The notes beneath the pieces are model-generated. The model ran no database searches. It was not told the origin of the DNA and saw nothing but the letters and a program-made list of their open reading frames with translations. This document shows positions 12,301 through 21,864 of a stretch of 64,000 bases of DNA, piece by piece; the first letter of the stretch is position 1; each line of letters begins with the position of its first letter. The stretch lies in the NCBI GenBank assembly GCA_004352715.1, contig SCFE01000002.1:5506896-5570895 (forward strand). The letters are read 5' to 3'. Source of the DNA: Hofstenia miamia. Lineage: Eukaryota; Xenacoelomorpha; Acoela. The translations under genes were made by a program, and so were the position numbers.

Positions 12301-12528
12301 AACGCAAAAAATTTGAATTAAAAAATTATACCTGTTAAATAATGACAAACACTTGGCCAATAATCACCATTATCACGTTTTAACCAAACGCGCAAAGATC
12401 TAAACAAATATTAATGTATGGAATGATATCGAAGCATACTTATCATTTCCTACTGAGAGAAGACCTTCTTCTTGAGTTAAAAGCTTAGCATGATTAACTT
12501 GACATGGTATTTTGCTTAACAAATGCAT
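6233..12528 (-). CDS. WDFY1/2-like WD40 (FYVE) protein gene, 5' seven exons; 3' part missing
   Basis: Seven minus-strand exons, 12440-12528, 12332-12399, 11110-11183, 10159-10213, 9964-10114, 8311-8423 and 6233-6359, join in compatible phases into about 225 codons. The product matches WD repeat and FYVE domain-containing proteins 1/2 along its length: [56 protein letters not shown] and [12 protein letters not shown]. These proteins are WD40 propellers in which a PI3P-binding FYVE zinc finger is inserted before the last WD repeat; they act on early endosomes. The ATG at 12528 is preceded in frame by TAG, so the start is well supported. The last exon ends at a good donor (gtatgt), so more exons must follow. 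No CRxCG FYVE cluster was seen between 1 and 6232; it may be in a gap, outside the window, or lost. One intron appears to use a GC donor, and a Tc1 element sits in another intron. Confidence 0.88.
6640..7035 (-). pseudogene. Tc1 transposase catalytic fragment (first copy) and C-terminal tail
   Basis: The 6850-7035 frame equals the 7191-7376 frame residue for residue. Downstream the frame continues after a stop with [17 protein letters not shown] and a degraded tail with [20 protein letters not shown], resembling the C-terminal end of Tc1 transposases. The third catalytic acid region cannot be read cleanly. Confidence 0.75.
6833..7494. repeat. 321-bp block repeated head-to-tail around 20 N
   Basis: Bases 6833-7153 recur at 7174-7494 without visible difference, separated by exactly 20 N. 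This is best explained as two contigs ending in the same sequence joined with a minimal gap, not a biological tandem duplication. Confidence 0.9.
7191..7376 (-). pseudogene. Tc1 transposase catalytic-domain fragment (second copy)
   Basis: Encodes [20 protein letters not shown] through VQNDNCPIH, the segment with MFWGxIxxxG and QxDNxPxH, where the D of QNDN is the second catalytic acid of the DD34E triad. A stop follows PIH, then SRAVMEWFE. Identical to 6850-7035 because the assembly repeats this block. Confidence 0.8.
7481..7880 (-). pseudogene. Tc1 transposase N-terminal (HTH) remnant
   Basis: Minus-strand frames with stops and shifts show a decayed N-terminal DNA-binding part: [12 protein letters not shown] in one frame (the GRPRKLTxR linker of Tc1 proteins), [15 protein letters not shown] and [14 protein letters not shown], matching the second helix-turn-helix and the RKPLLSxKHRKxRL segment. 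A 121-codon frame at 7481-7846 is mostly out of the transposase frame. Confidence 0.65.
8311..8423 (-). CDS. WDFY-like exon 6
   Basis: Acceptor ttatttag; encodes [20 protein letters not shown] then [17 protein letters not shown], one WD blade. Ends in phase 1 at GGAG|gttagt. Confidence 0.87.
9964..10114 (-). CDS. WDFY-like exon 5
   Basis: Acceptor tttaag; encodes [20 protein letters not shown], then [20 protein letters not shown] and a short tail to GLCLA. Ends in phase 2 at donor TTAGC|gtacgt, which restores the CLxxD spacing with the next exon. Confidence 0.87.
10159..10213 (-). CDS. WDFY-like exon 4
   Basis: Acceptor ctcttag; encodes [18 protein letters not shown], matching the SEDYN...VRDY segment of WDFY1/2. 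Ends in phase 1 at TATG|gtatgt. Confidence 0.88.
11110..11183 (-). CDS. WDFY-like exon 3, followed by a GC donor
   Basis: Acceptor aatttag; encodes [20 protein letters not shown] then GSVE in phase 0. The only donor that keeps the family's spacing to the next exon is GTAGAG|gcatgt, a GC-type 5' splice site. A GT alternative two codons upstream (TCT|gtagag) would delete two conserved-length positions. Confidence 0.78.
12332..12399 (-). CDS. WDFY-like exon 2
   Basis: Acceptor tttag at 12400-12404; encodes [20 protein letters not shown], strongly matching the family's WLKRDxGxYWPS signature. Ends in phase 1 at donor ACAG|gtataa. Confidence 0.88.
12440..12528 (-). CDS. WDFY-like exon 1 (coding part)
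   Basis: Starts at ATG (12528-12526) and encodes [10 protein letters not shown] then [19 protein letters not shown], the first WD strand. It ends in phase 2 at donor GATAA|gtatgc. An in-frame TAG lies 13 codons upstream of the ATG. Confidence 0.82.
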
Positions 12529-13991
12529 GATCTTAAAGCAAGTAAACCTATTATATATGGAGCTACGCAAATAAATTAAAGGAGTTCAGGAAAATAGAAC
12601 TGGAAAATTTGAATAAAAAAATATAAAAACATAAAAATTCTGATTCAAAATATTAAAAAGTAAATAAACTTAATAATTCATATCACGAATTTGAATAAAA
12701 TACAAGGCCTGATTCCACAAGTTAAAACAAAATTTTATTTTCACGGACAACACACACAATCGCAGACAAACTTGCTTTAAAAAATTCAAGCATTAATACT
12801 ATATAAAAATGTCATTTAAGAAAGCAAGATTGCCATAGTTTAAATCAGACTTGCCAAATTAATGGTTTGATAAGAAATTATTGAAAATTTCATATCAGTT
12901 CTCCCACAGAATAAATTTCAGTTTTTAGTGTTTTAAATTTCAGCAGCATTCCTTACAATTTTCTACACTACCAAATGCATTAACACCTCATTCTGAATGC
13001 CTTAAAGGAAAAATATTGACTAATCATAGTAGGAGTACCATTACACGGTTTAGCGAAATCTAGTAGAACTAAATCAGAAATAAACAGTTGCATTGAACGT
13101 GTTTATTATCAAATCTTATAATTAGCTCAAAATGCCAAGACAAAAGATACGCTTCAAATTGAACGAAGTTCGACCACTTTTGGAAATACATCATCACATC
13201 GCGAGAAAGCCAGAATGGTTTTTAGCAACTTCAATATGTCCAATATTGCTAGAGAATGACTAAATGCCACTAACACAATCCAAAGATGTCATTGGAGAAC
13301 AACTAAAGCGGTGAAGCGCGAAATAACTACTGCAAAATTAGAGACGAGCTTAGAAGTGTCAGTCGAACAAGTGGTTAACGCCGGGTGTAAATGCGCAGCA
13401 AATGACTGAACCCCAGAAAAGTTATTTACACATGCAATGAAAGTTTACAAATGACATCGAAAGTTCAAAAAAAGCTAAATTTTTAAATAAATTACCAAGT
13501 CAAGTTTAAATAGTTGACATTATTAATCAAAATTGTGCGTTTTACTATTGATATTATTAAAATGTTAAAATTGATTTTATTGGTTTGTGTATGAGGCATT
13601 CCTTAAAGAATCTTCGTTGGAATGTTCAATTGATGGTCTGGTACATTATGAGCAGCCAGGTAATCGGCAGAGTACATGCCTGAGTGCTCAATGCATCAAT
13701 AACAGTATTTAAGGTTCACACGGAATCGTGTGGGGCCTTAGATGATTGATTGACAACAGTGTGGTGCTCGAACCTATATGCATTACTTCGCTCCTTGTCT
13801 CAAAGTTCTAATCCGCACCCAGTATCTCTCCCAAATGGATATCTCATATCTCAGCCCGAACGAGACAAATGTGGGCCATTGTGAAAAACGACCGGCCGAG
13901 CGTGATGTTACAACTTGAATTGATATAATTATTCATATTTGGCATATATAATCTTCCATCGCTGACACTTGTAATAAATTGAGCGAAAACA
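12529..13991. other. 5' flank of the WDFY-like gene, no gene recognised
   Basis: AT-rich. A short open segment from ATG 13132 (MPRQKIRFKLNEVRPLLEIH) runs about 40 codons before a stop and has no recognised family. Region 13700-13910 is GC-richer, with a small hairpin (CACACGGAATCGTGTG, about 13717-13732), but shows no tRNA A/B boxes I can support. Confidence 0.5.
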
Positions 13992-14225
13992 GGCGTTATT
14001 GTACTTTAGGGGACCCAGTTTATGTGACGTCATAAAATGGGTATAAAACTCTAACCCTAACCCCAATCCCTCACCCAAAACTTGGGTGTTTTGTAAAAAA
14101 TTAATCAACAAGATGAAATTCAATATAATTGCATTGGTTGGGGAGTAGGGTTAGGGTTAAGGTTAGAGTTTAATACCCATTTTATGACGTCACTCAAACT
14201 GGGTCCCCTAAAGTACAATAACGCC
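13992..14225. mobile_element. 234-bp MITE, 8-bp TSD, telomere-like arms
   Basis: Long inverted repeats of about 66 bp begin GGCGTTATTGTACTTTA at both ends and contain TGACGTCA-like and AAAATGGGTAT words. The element is flanked by a perfect 8-bp target duplication, CGAAAACA (13984-13991 and 14226-14233). The inner arms carry CTAACCCTAACCCC and GGGTTAGGGTTAAGG, units of the metazoan telomere repeat. It is non-coding. The 5'-GG end with an 8-bp TSD would suit Merlin-type elements; hAT is less likely because the end is not CAG/TAG. Confidence 0.88.
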
Positions 14226-14233
14226 CGAAAACA

Positions 14234-14757
14234 TTCCTCACAGCATGCAGGCTGTGATAGATGTCAATCGAGGTCATGCTACATTAAAACTTCTAAGATT
14301 CCATAGCCTGGAATTGCTATATACATATATACAGTATTATCTAACCTGAATTCATGTAACTAAGGTTTTGTGGATTTAAATTTTTCATAATGAGAACTAA
14401 AATAAAAAAGGTTGTAGTAAATCATCACTCGCATTCGGATATGCCAGGCGTGAATGCAGGAATACACACAAGATTTTAAAAGGTTAAATTACTGTTGCTG
14501 CATTTAAAGATACGCATTGCAAACAGGTTTTGTTCCAACTCAGTGACATTCAAATATAGCAAACCTATGTCATTCGTTCGTAAAACTAATTCATTAAAAT
14601 AATTTTGATAGGAAAGAATAAAAAGCAAGTAAATCTATTCTATTTTGCATGTCAATGTTTCGCCATATTACCTTTCGCTAATACGTTTTGTGAAAATTAG
14701 ATTATTAGATCATAAAAAAAGGAATTTTGCTGAACATGAAGCATTCTAAAAGGATAA
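14234..14757. other. Intergenic, nothing recognised
   Basis: AT-rich sequence between the MITE and the first Gypsy element; no supported exon or repeat end. Confidence 0.5.
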
Positions 14758-14850
14758 TGTCATTTTTTATTTATAAATTTCAGTCTTATGTTTAGATTCT
14801 TGTTCAAGTAAAGCTTAAGACAAAGCTGTTGTTTTCTCTTGATCACACTA
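14758..14850 (+). repeat. 5' terminal repeat of Gypsy element 1
   Basis: Starts TGTCATTTTTT and includes TTCTTGTTCAA-TAAAGCTTAAGA and GCTGTTGTTTTCTCT-GATCACAC, all shared with 19769-19863. The AATAAA-like word in the 3' copy could serve as the polyadenylation signal of the R region. Confidence 0.75.
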
Positions 14851-14868
14851 CAATTTATTTGAACAAGA

Positions 14869-15600
14869 ATGAAGTTACAGCCACCCGATTTCCCTTCAAA
14901 TCCAATGCCTGAGCAATGGCAATGGTGGAAATAATGTTTCACAGATGGTTTGGCTATTAACAAGATAACCACTGATGCTCACAAACTTACATTTTTGAGG
15001 TCATATGTGGGAGCTGAATTATTCACCATTTTGGAGCAAGCTACTTCATTTACTCAAGCAATTGGATTATTGGACACACAATTTCAGAAGCCTTCCAGAA
15101 TTATATTTGACAGACACCAAGTGATATCCTGCAAACAGAGTAATGAAAAACACTATCTGAGTTTCTGAAGAGACTTCATCTCCTTGTAGAGCATTGTGAG
15201 TGTGGTGAATTAACTATTCAGCAGCATAAGGATATATTATTATGTGATGGTTTAGTTTCTGGAATTTGGTCAGATATCATCTGTGCAAGGCTCATAGAAT
15301 TGACAGATAGTGACGCATCATTAGTTAAGTGCATTAATCTGACAAGTGCTATTGAGATGACTATTCACATTCCTTCAGCTCTTTGCACACACTAGCTGCA
15401 CTTGAAGATCAGCCTAAATCTGATTTTCACAAGGCAAAAACAGTAGTAGTGGGTTCAAATGGCCAACATAAGTGTGGGTTTTGTGGTCAGAAAGCTCATC
15501 CTTTTGCCAAGTGTCCTGCCAAGAACTCAAACTGCTTGAAATGTGGCAAAATAGGCCACTGGGCAGCTGTGTCACTCAACATTAGCAGCAGTTGATAGCC
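14869..15600 (+). pseudogene. Gypsy element 1 gag remnant
   Basis: From ATG 14869 the frame reads PPDFPSNPMPEQWQWW, a typical gag opening, then after a stop TTDAHKLTFLRSYVGAELF, a capsid-like helix region. Near 15472-15560 are two zinc knuckles: CGFCGQKAHPFAKC (complete CX2CX4HX4C) and CLKCGKIGHW, which loses its last Cys through a frame change. At least three stops or shifts interrupt the ORF. Confidence 0.75.
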
Positions 15601-16684
15601 TGTGTAAGAGTGGTGATGAATCTTCAGTGTCTGTCTTTTGTGAAGTCAGTAAAGAAAAGTGCAAGGGAATATTTCAATCCATTAGCATTGACAAAAAAGA
15701 AATTCCAGTGAGAGCATTGATCCATGCTTGACTCATTCATTTCTCAGAGAAGAGATGTGTATTTACCAGTAGTAAGAATTTCATTGAAATCACAGTTGGC
15801 CAATGGTGATGCCTTCAAGATTCAGGGTGTTTGTGATACTATTATGTTGCTCCAAGATCATTTTTATACTGTATGTTTCTCATATGTGAGGCTATTGTAG
15901 GTTTGGATGTTTTGTCACAACATATCACAGTATCTCTTCATTTGGGTGGTTCTGAAGTACCTATAGAAATGTCAACTGCAATGGCAATTAATGATTCAAA
16001 TCACATTGAGTCCCTGAAAATGGATATTGAGTCACCAAAGATATTTAATTAGGAAGTGTATACCACAAAGCCATTTGTCACTAAAGCAAGAAGGTATAAT
16101 GGTCAAGGTAAGGATTTCATGCAGAATGAGGTATGTCAGTTGTTGCACAATGGAATCATCCAGTAATCAACTTCAAGTTGAAGAGCACAGGTGTTTGTTG
16201 TTAATTGCCAAATGAAATGAATCATGATAGATTACTCTGAGACTGTGAACCAGTTCACAACTTGGATGGGTATCCCTTTCCAGGTATGGAAAAGCTATTG
16301 AACAATGCAGCTGAGTATTATTATTTTTCCAAAATTGACCTGAAGTCAGCATACCACCAGATACTGATCAGGGAGGTGGACTGCAAATTCACTGCCTTTG
16401 AGGTTAATGGATGCCTATATGAATTCACCAGGTTACCATTTGGCCTAACCAATGCTGTGTCAGCCTTTCAACAAACTAAAAGCTGCTTTTCCTTTCCTGG
16501 ATGATGTAGTAATTGGCAGCTGGACAATGGAAGAACATAATGAGAATCTGGGAGCTTTCCTCCAAGCAGCAGAGAAGAAAGGCTTGACATTAAAGTGTGC
16601 AAAATGCTCATTCAGTGTGGGTTCAGTTGTCATGCTGATTCACAGTATATCAGCCAGAACTAAATGGCCATATCCACACTAGTT
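15601..16684 (+). pseudogene. Gypsy element 1 protease/reverse transcriptase remnant
   Basis: The RT region (16262-16682) shows FSKIDLKSAYHQI (motif with first catalytic Asp), FTAFEVNGCLYEFTRLPFGL and FLDDVVIGS, the latter the catalytic YxDD box in modified form, then CAKCSF. Between PFGL and the DD box the sequence is shortened and shifted. The upstream part is too broken to place the protease motif. Confidence 0.8.
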
Positions 16685-16804
16685 CAAGACTTTGGAGGTT
16701 TTTCCAATTCCAGAGAGTGAAGAAGTTGAGGCAAATGGTTGGTTTTGTTTGCTTATTACACAAAGTGGGTATGCAAGTACTCTGATAAGGTGTAGCCTAT
16801 TCTT

Positions 16805-17416
16805 GAAGCTCTCATTCAAAATGCTTATCCATTGTCTTCATTTGTTGTTTCACACATTAATGAGTTGAAGGAAGAGATTTGTTCACCATCTCTTACATTA
16901 CCTGTTCCTGGTGCTGGTCCATTGCTCTTGGAGATGGACACCTCAGCCCATGCTCTTGATTCTGCAATCACCCAAACTGGTAGGCCATTAGCATACTTCT
17001 CAAGACCCTATCACAGTCATAAGAGGTTTATTCTTCTGTAGAGAAGGAGGTGCTAGCTATTGTTGATTCATTCAGGCATTTTGAGAATCTTCTTCATGCA
17101 TATCCAGTCATTGTGAAGACTGATATGAAGAGTTTACCCTTCATCTTTTCAGATAACAAGTCAAAAGTTAAAAACCAAAAAATTAATGAGGTGGCTTTTG
17201 GAATTAGCAGAATTCAGGTTCCAGATTTCATATAAAACTGGTGCTGAGAATACAGGCACTGATGCTCTGTCCCAATTTGCAGAAGTACATGGCTGTCCAG
17301 TTAATGGCACCCTCTATGATATTCATGCCAATCTCACACCCTGGGATAGTTCAAATGTGGCATTATGTCCACTGGCAAAATCTTCAGTACTCCCTTGACA
17401 ATGTTAGGTCTATGAC
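16805..17416 (+). pseudogene. Gypsy element 1 RNase H region, block A
   Basis: Contains LLLEMDTSAHALDSAITQTG and GRPLAYFSRP, the RNase H start with its catalytic Asp, then after a one-base shift at about 17035 a KEVLAIVDSFRHFE segment and later GTDALSQF, the domain end. The block ends at the single N at 17417 and recurs from 18122. Confidence 0.8.
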
Positions 17417-17417
17417 N

Positions 17418-18120
17418 AGGTGCTAGCTATTGTTGATTCATTCAGGCATTTTGAGAATCTTCTTCATGCATATCCAGTCATTGTGAAGACTGATATGAAG
17501 AGTTTACCCTTCATCTTTTCAGATAACAAGTCAAAAGTTAAAAACCAAAAAATTAATGAGGTGGCTTTTGGAATTAGCAGAATTCAGGTTCCAGATTTCA
17601 TATAAAACTGGTGCTGAGAATACAGGCACTGATGCTCTGTCCCAATTTGCAGAAGTACATGGCTGTCCAGTTAATGGCACCCTCTATGATATTCATGCCA
17701 ATCTCACACACCCTGGGATAGTTCAAATGTGGCATTATGTCCACTGGCAAAATCTTCAGTACTCCCTTGACAATGTTAGGTCTATGACATCTAAATGTGA
17801 GGTATGTTTTCTTTGAAACCTAGATTTCTTAAGGTTCCAGCAGCAAAGCTCATTAAAGCCCTTCAGCCATTTGAGAGGCTTGCTATAGACTTATTTGGGC
17901 CTATGACTCCTACATTCAGAACTGGAAACATTTACTTGCTGACTGTAGTGGACAAGTACAGCAGGCTCCCATTTGAAGCAGAAACTTTTCAGCCTCTTTA
18001 GATGCCCTATCTATATCCATGCTGATAAAGGTAAACAGTTTTGTTATTATGTGTGTCTACCACCACTAGTGATTGCTCAAACATAGTGTTGGCCACTCTT
18101 AACTGCACTGCTTCCAGTAC
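17418..18120 (+). pseudogene. Gypsy element 1 RNase H to integrase, block B
   Basis: Repeats block A from 17048 on, with a 2-bp insertion near 17710, and continues through the integrase zinc-binding part (HPGIVQMWHYVHWQN, CEVC) into the core, FERLAIDLFGPMTP and YLLTVVDKYSRLPFE, where D of AIDLFG and D of VVDKYSR are the usual landmarks. After about 18037 it departs from block C into unrelated sequence, so this block derives from a different contig or copy. Confidence 0.8.
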
Positions 18121-18121
18121 N

Positions 18122-19085
18122 GAAGCTCTCATTCAAAATGCTTATCCATTGTCTTCATTTGTTGTTTCACACATTAATGAGTTGAAGGAAGAGATTTGTT
18201 CACCATCTCTTACATTACCTGTTCCTGGTGCTGGTCCATTGCTCTTGGAGATGGACACCTCAGCCCATGCTCTTGATTCTGCAATCACCCAAACTGGTAG
18301 GCCATTAGCATACTTCTCAAGACCCTATCACAGTCATAAAAGGTTTATTCTTCTGTAGAGAAGGAGGTGCTAGCTATTGTTGATTCATTCAAGCATTTTG
18401 AGAATCTTCTTCATGCATATCCAGTCATTGTGAAGACTGATATGAAGAGTTTACCCTTCATCTTTTCAGATAACAAGTCAAAAGTTAAAAACCAAAAAAT
18501 TAATGAGGTGGCTTTTGGAATTAGCAGAATTCAGGTTCCAGATTTCATATAAAACTGGTGCTGAGAATACAGGCACTGATGCTCTGTCCCAATTTGCAGA
18601 AGTACATGGCTGTCCAGTTAATGGCACCCTCTATGATATTCATGCCAATCTCACACCCTGGGATAGTTCAAATGTGGCATTATGTCCACTGGCAAAATCT
18701 TCAGTACTCCCTTGACAATGTTAGGTCTATGACATCTAAATGTGAGGTATGTTGTCTTTGAAACCTAGATTTCTTAAGGTTCCAGCAGCAAAGCTCATTA
18801 AAGCCCTTCAGCCATTTGAGAGGCTTGCTATAGACTTATTTGGGCCTATGACTCCTACATTCAGAACTGGAAACATTTACTTGCTGACTGTAGTGGACAA
18901 GTACAGCAGGCTCCCATTTGAAGCAGAAACTTTTCAGCCTCTTTAGATGCCCTATCTATATCCATGCTGATAAAGGTAAACAGTTTTGTTCCCAGGAATT
19001 TTGGCAATTTTGTTTACCATATCATCCAGCTGGGAATAGTATAATTTGGAAAGCTGTCAGCTGTTTGATTGAGTCAAGGAAGCTT
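18122..19085 (+). pseudogene. Gypsy element 1 RNase H to integrase, block C
   Basis: Matches block A at an offset of 1317 bases and block B at 947, with only isolated differences. It shares the same frame-breaking base before SVEKEV, so all three blocks descend from one already broken copy. Downstream it continues past the integrase core into FWQFCLPYHPAGN-like sequence. Confidence 0.8.
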
Positions 19086-19710
19086 TTTTGAGTTATTGGG
19101 AGTTATTTCTGGGGGACACTCTATCATCAATCCATGGTTTACTTTGTTCTGCTACCAATGATATACTGAATGAGAGAATCTTTTCCTACAAGCAGTGTGA
19201 GCCATATAGTCTTTCTTTGCCAGATTGGGTAAAAGAACGAAGTTTTGTTTATCTTTGTAAGTTTGTGAGGAACAAGTCAGATCCACTTGTAACCAGAGTT
19301 AAAGTGCTAGACATGGTGAGCAGCAAAGTTGTCAACATTCAACATAGTGATGGATGTTGGAGCACTGTATCTACCTCAGATTTAGTGCCAACAGGAAACC
19401 AGATCAGATGTGAGTTAAAATGGAGGCTCCCTCATCTGATCACATGCAAGAGTTATTTGATGCTTCTAGTCAGTCTTTGGCACCTTTTGATCAATCACCT
19501 GTGGATGTACCTGTGGAAGAACTAAAGGTGCCAATATCAATCAAACCAATATTGGGTTGGATGGACAACTTTTGGAGGAATCAACAATCCCAATCCAAAA
19601 GGAGGAAGTAATTAATGAGAGAAATAATACATCAGAAGAAACTGGTCTGAAGTGGTCTGGCAGAGTAAGGAAGCAGCCACAGCATTTGAAAGACTATGTT
19701 CAATTTTGAG
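19086..19710 (+). pseudogene. Gypsy element 1 integrase C-terminal region
   Basis: Frames cover SLPDWVKERSFVYL, the start of the integrase C-terminal SH3-like region, then VLDMVSSKVVNIQHSDGCWS and a tail with SGRVRKQPQHLKDYVQF. The latter matches the R-SGRxRxxPxxxxDY end typical of Gypsy polyproteins. Frame changes separate the parts. Confidence 0.7.
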
Positions 19711-19768
19711 GTGGAGAAGAGTGTCATAAATTTATATTTTCATGTTTATGTTAATAATATGTTTGTAA

Positions 19769-19863
19769 TGTCATTTTTTCTATTTATAACCTTCAGTATT
19801 ATGTTTTAGATTCTTGTTCAAATAAAGCTTAAGATGAAGCTGTTGTTTTCTCTAGATCACACA
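19769..19863 (+). repeat. 3' terminal repeat of Gypsy element 1
   Basis: Direct repeat of 14758-14850 with scattered differences; contains AAATAAAGC, a plausible polyadenylation signal. The divergence between the repeats suggests an old insertion. Confidence 0.75.
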
Positions 19864-19983
19864 ACAAACTCCTACCACAACTTTTATAGATTTTTGCAAA
19901 AAAAGAACTCCATGCCATGAATAAACCAAATGGCATAGTAGGAAAAGAGTAAATGAAATTGTAATCAAATTTATTTGTACCAT

Positions 19984-20171
19984 AGGCTTAAGTATGTGAG
20001 GAAAATTATGAAGAACCATCATCAACATAGTAGAATGTCTTTGCAATGTAGCTATGTTTTTCACAATTGGCCCAATTATATTCTTAATGATGTTCTCCAG
20101 CTAGATAGAATATTAATAATAACTTGGTTTTGGATTGTAAAGTAGATTTTCAGACAGAAGTTAAAATATAG

Positions 20172-20180
<9 letters not shown>
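19984..20180 (-). repeat. Left (3') terminal repeat of Gypsy element 2
   Basis: Shares CTTAAGTATG, ACCATCATCAACATA, TTTTTCACAATTGGCCC and TAATAACTTGGTTT with 29686-29880 in the same orientation. True LTR limits are unclear because one edge dissolves into a TA run. Confidence 0.65.

Positions 20181-20209
<29 letters not shown>
20172..20209. repeat. (TA)n microsatellite left of a MITE
   Basis: TA run directly abutting the CCCAGATAACA end of the MITE at 20210; the same run resumes after its right end. Confidence 0.9.
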
Positions 20210-21002
20210 CCCAGATAACAATTTTGGTTGTTTTTAAGTTGTTTATAGTTGTTTCATACTTTTGGTTGTTACAGCAACCACTAGCATCATAATAACAACT
20301 TAAGTAATACATAATGTTCAGAAATAAAACTCACTTTGTTATTCTTCTTACTAGATCCTTTTAATATAAAAAAAGATTTGTGAAAGCTTTTTGAAATTTT
20401 AAATTTCTGAAAATTATAGTATACCAGATAATTCAATTTTCAAAATAATTTATTCATGAATATTTGAACACCTTGAAATTGACTGTTAAAGAAAAAATTT
20501 ACTTTTGAGCAGAAGATATTTTTCATGATTTAAGAAAGTACTATTTCAAAATTTTACTTTATTTTATATTTTAAAATTTTTGTTAAATTTTGTGGAATTT
20601 TATACTCATTGTTATCATTTATATACAAGACATTCATTTAAACATTTGTTTTGAATATGGTTGAGAGTATTTGAAAGATAATGGTTTACCCTTTATTGGG
20701 CTTGTGTTTGTTTAAGCAGCAATGCTTGAAATGTTTAAAAATATAAAATGTTATTTTGCATTTAAAAGAAATACTAAAACAATCATGTGACAACATAAAA
20801 CAATGTTGTTACAACCTTAAAATATTGATTTTTCATTCATAAAAAACAACTAAAAAGCAACATAATGTGACATTGTTGAAGCAATGTTGTTTCAACCAAT
20901 GAAATGGTACTATTTCAACATTAAAACAACATTGTTTTTGACACACAAAACAACCAAATAACAACTCAAAACAATGTTGTTTAGTCCTTAAATTGTTATC
21001 TG

Positions 21003-21004
<2 letters not shown>
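20210..21004. mobile_element. MITE with CCCAGATAACAATT ends, copy 1 (795 bp)
   Basis: The left end reads CCCAGATAACAATT and the right end AATTGTTATCTGGG, a perfect 14-bp inverted repeat. It is inserted in a TA run, consistent with TA target choice. The interior is unusually rich in AACAAC/GTTGTT words. There is no transposase frame. The ends of copy 2 match in the opposite orientation. Confidence 0.85.

Positions 21005-21038
<34 letters not shown>
21005..21038. repeat. (TA)n microsatellite right of MITE copy 1
   Basis: Continuation of the TA run interrupted by the MITE. Confidence 0.9.
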
Positions 21039-21040
<2 letters not shown>

Positions 21041-21386
21041 AGAATCACTGGGTTAGCTATATTGTGAACAGTACAAGAGAACTTAGTGTAAAGGCAGAAG
21101 GTCTTTTAGGTTAACATTAACTAGAGTAACCATGATTCTAACTGATTCCAGGTAAGCAAGAAAACATTGGTAATTTATCTTCATAACTAGTTACTGTTTA
21201 GATTCCAAAGAAAAAACATCTAAGATAACTGATTTCCATTTCATCACACTGAAGTGATGTCCAGGATGGGAGGTTCAGAAACTTGTTCCTATGGAGCTAC
21301 CCTTTGGGTCTCACATCTTATTATCTAGTTCAATAAACACTCTCAGTTGTTTTTGTAGATCTCAGCCTATATATAAATTGCATGTA

Positions 21387-21862
21387 CCCAGATAACAATT
21401 TAAGGGCTAAACAACATTGTTTTGTGTTGTTGTGTGGTTGCTTTATGTGTCAAAACAATGTTGTTTTAACATTGAAGTGCTACTACTTAATTGGTCAAAA
21501 CCTTCAACAACATCACATTATATTGCTTTTTGGTTGTTTTATATGAATGAAACAACAATATTTTGAGGTTGTAACAAGTAACAACATTGTTTTAGCATTA
21601 TTGCAAATAATAATAATAAATTATTTTGAAAATTCACCTACCTGGTATATCATAAATTATAAATTTTAAAAAAGGTTTCACAAATCCTTTGTTATATAAA
21701 AGGATATAGAAATAAAAATAACAAAGTAAGTTTTGTTTGCAAGCATCTGCTAACTGATTATTTATTACTAAAGTTGTTATTATGATGTTAGTGGTTACTG
21801 TAACAACCTAAAGTATAAAACAACCATAAACAACATAAAAACAACTGAAATTGCTATCTGGG
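21387..21862. mobile_element. MITE with CCCAGATAACAATT ends, copy 2 (476 bp, inverted)
   Basis: Left end CCCAGATAACAATTTAAG and right end GAAATTGCTATCTGGG, flanked by TA on both sides (21385-21386 and 21863-21864). Its left arm is the reverse complement of the right arm of copy 1 and vice versa, so the two copies lie in opposite orientation. It is shorter than copy 1 by about 320 bp. Confidence 0.85.
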
Positions 21863-21864
21863 TA

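Larger units (their letters stand above)
14758..19863 (+). mobile_element. Decayed Ty3/Gypsy LTR retrotransposon (element 1)
   Basis: Two direct repeats of about 95 bp bound gag, RT, RNase H and integrase remnants in normal Ty3/Gypsy order on the plus strand. Many stops and frameshifts mean it cannot be active. The very short terminal repeats and the two zinc knuckles in gag recall the Mag group, but the clade is a guess. Single-N joins at 17417 and 18121 introduce duplicated blocks, so the true element is shorter than the span shown. Confidence 0.85.

Noticed and set aside
13700-13910. GC-richer segment with a small hairpin, considered as a tRNA-derived SINE
   Set aside because: No A-box/B-box pair or cloverleaf could be recognised.
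14030-14170. Telomere tract at 14.05-14.16 kb as a true internal telomere or chromosome fusion site
   Set aside because: Only two to three TTAGGG-like units per arm, placed symmetrically within a MITE's inverted repeats, so it belongs to the element.
19867-20080. Minus-strand FYYVDDG and MPFGL words near 20.05 and 19.93 kb resembling RT motifs
   Set aside because: They occur in the wrong order and frames for RT, and the region also serves as a terminal repeat of Gypsy element 2; taken as coincidence or rearranged debris.
20833-21048. Frames rich in IYIYIY and cysteine near TA runs
   Set aside because: Translation of TA microsatellite and MITE sequence.
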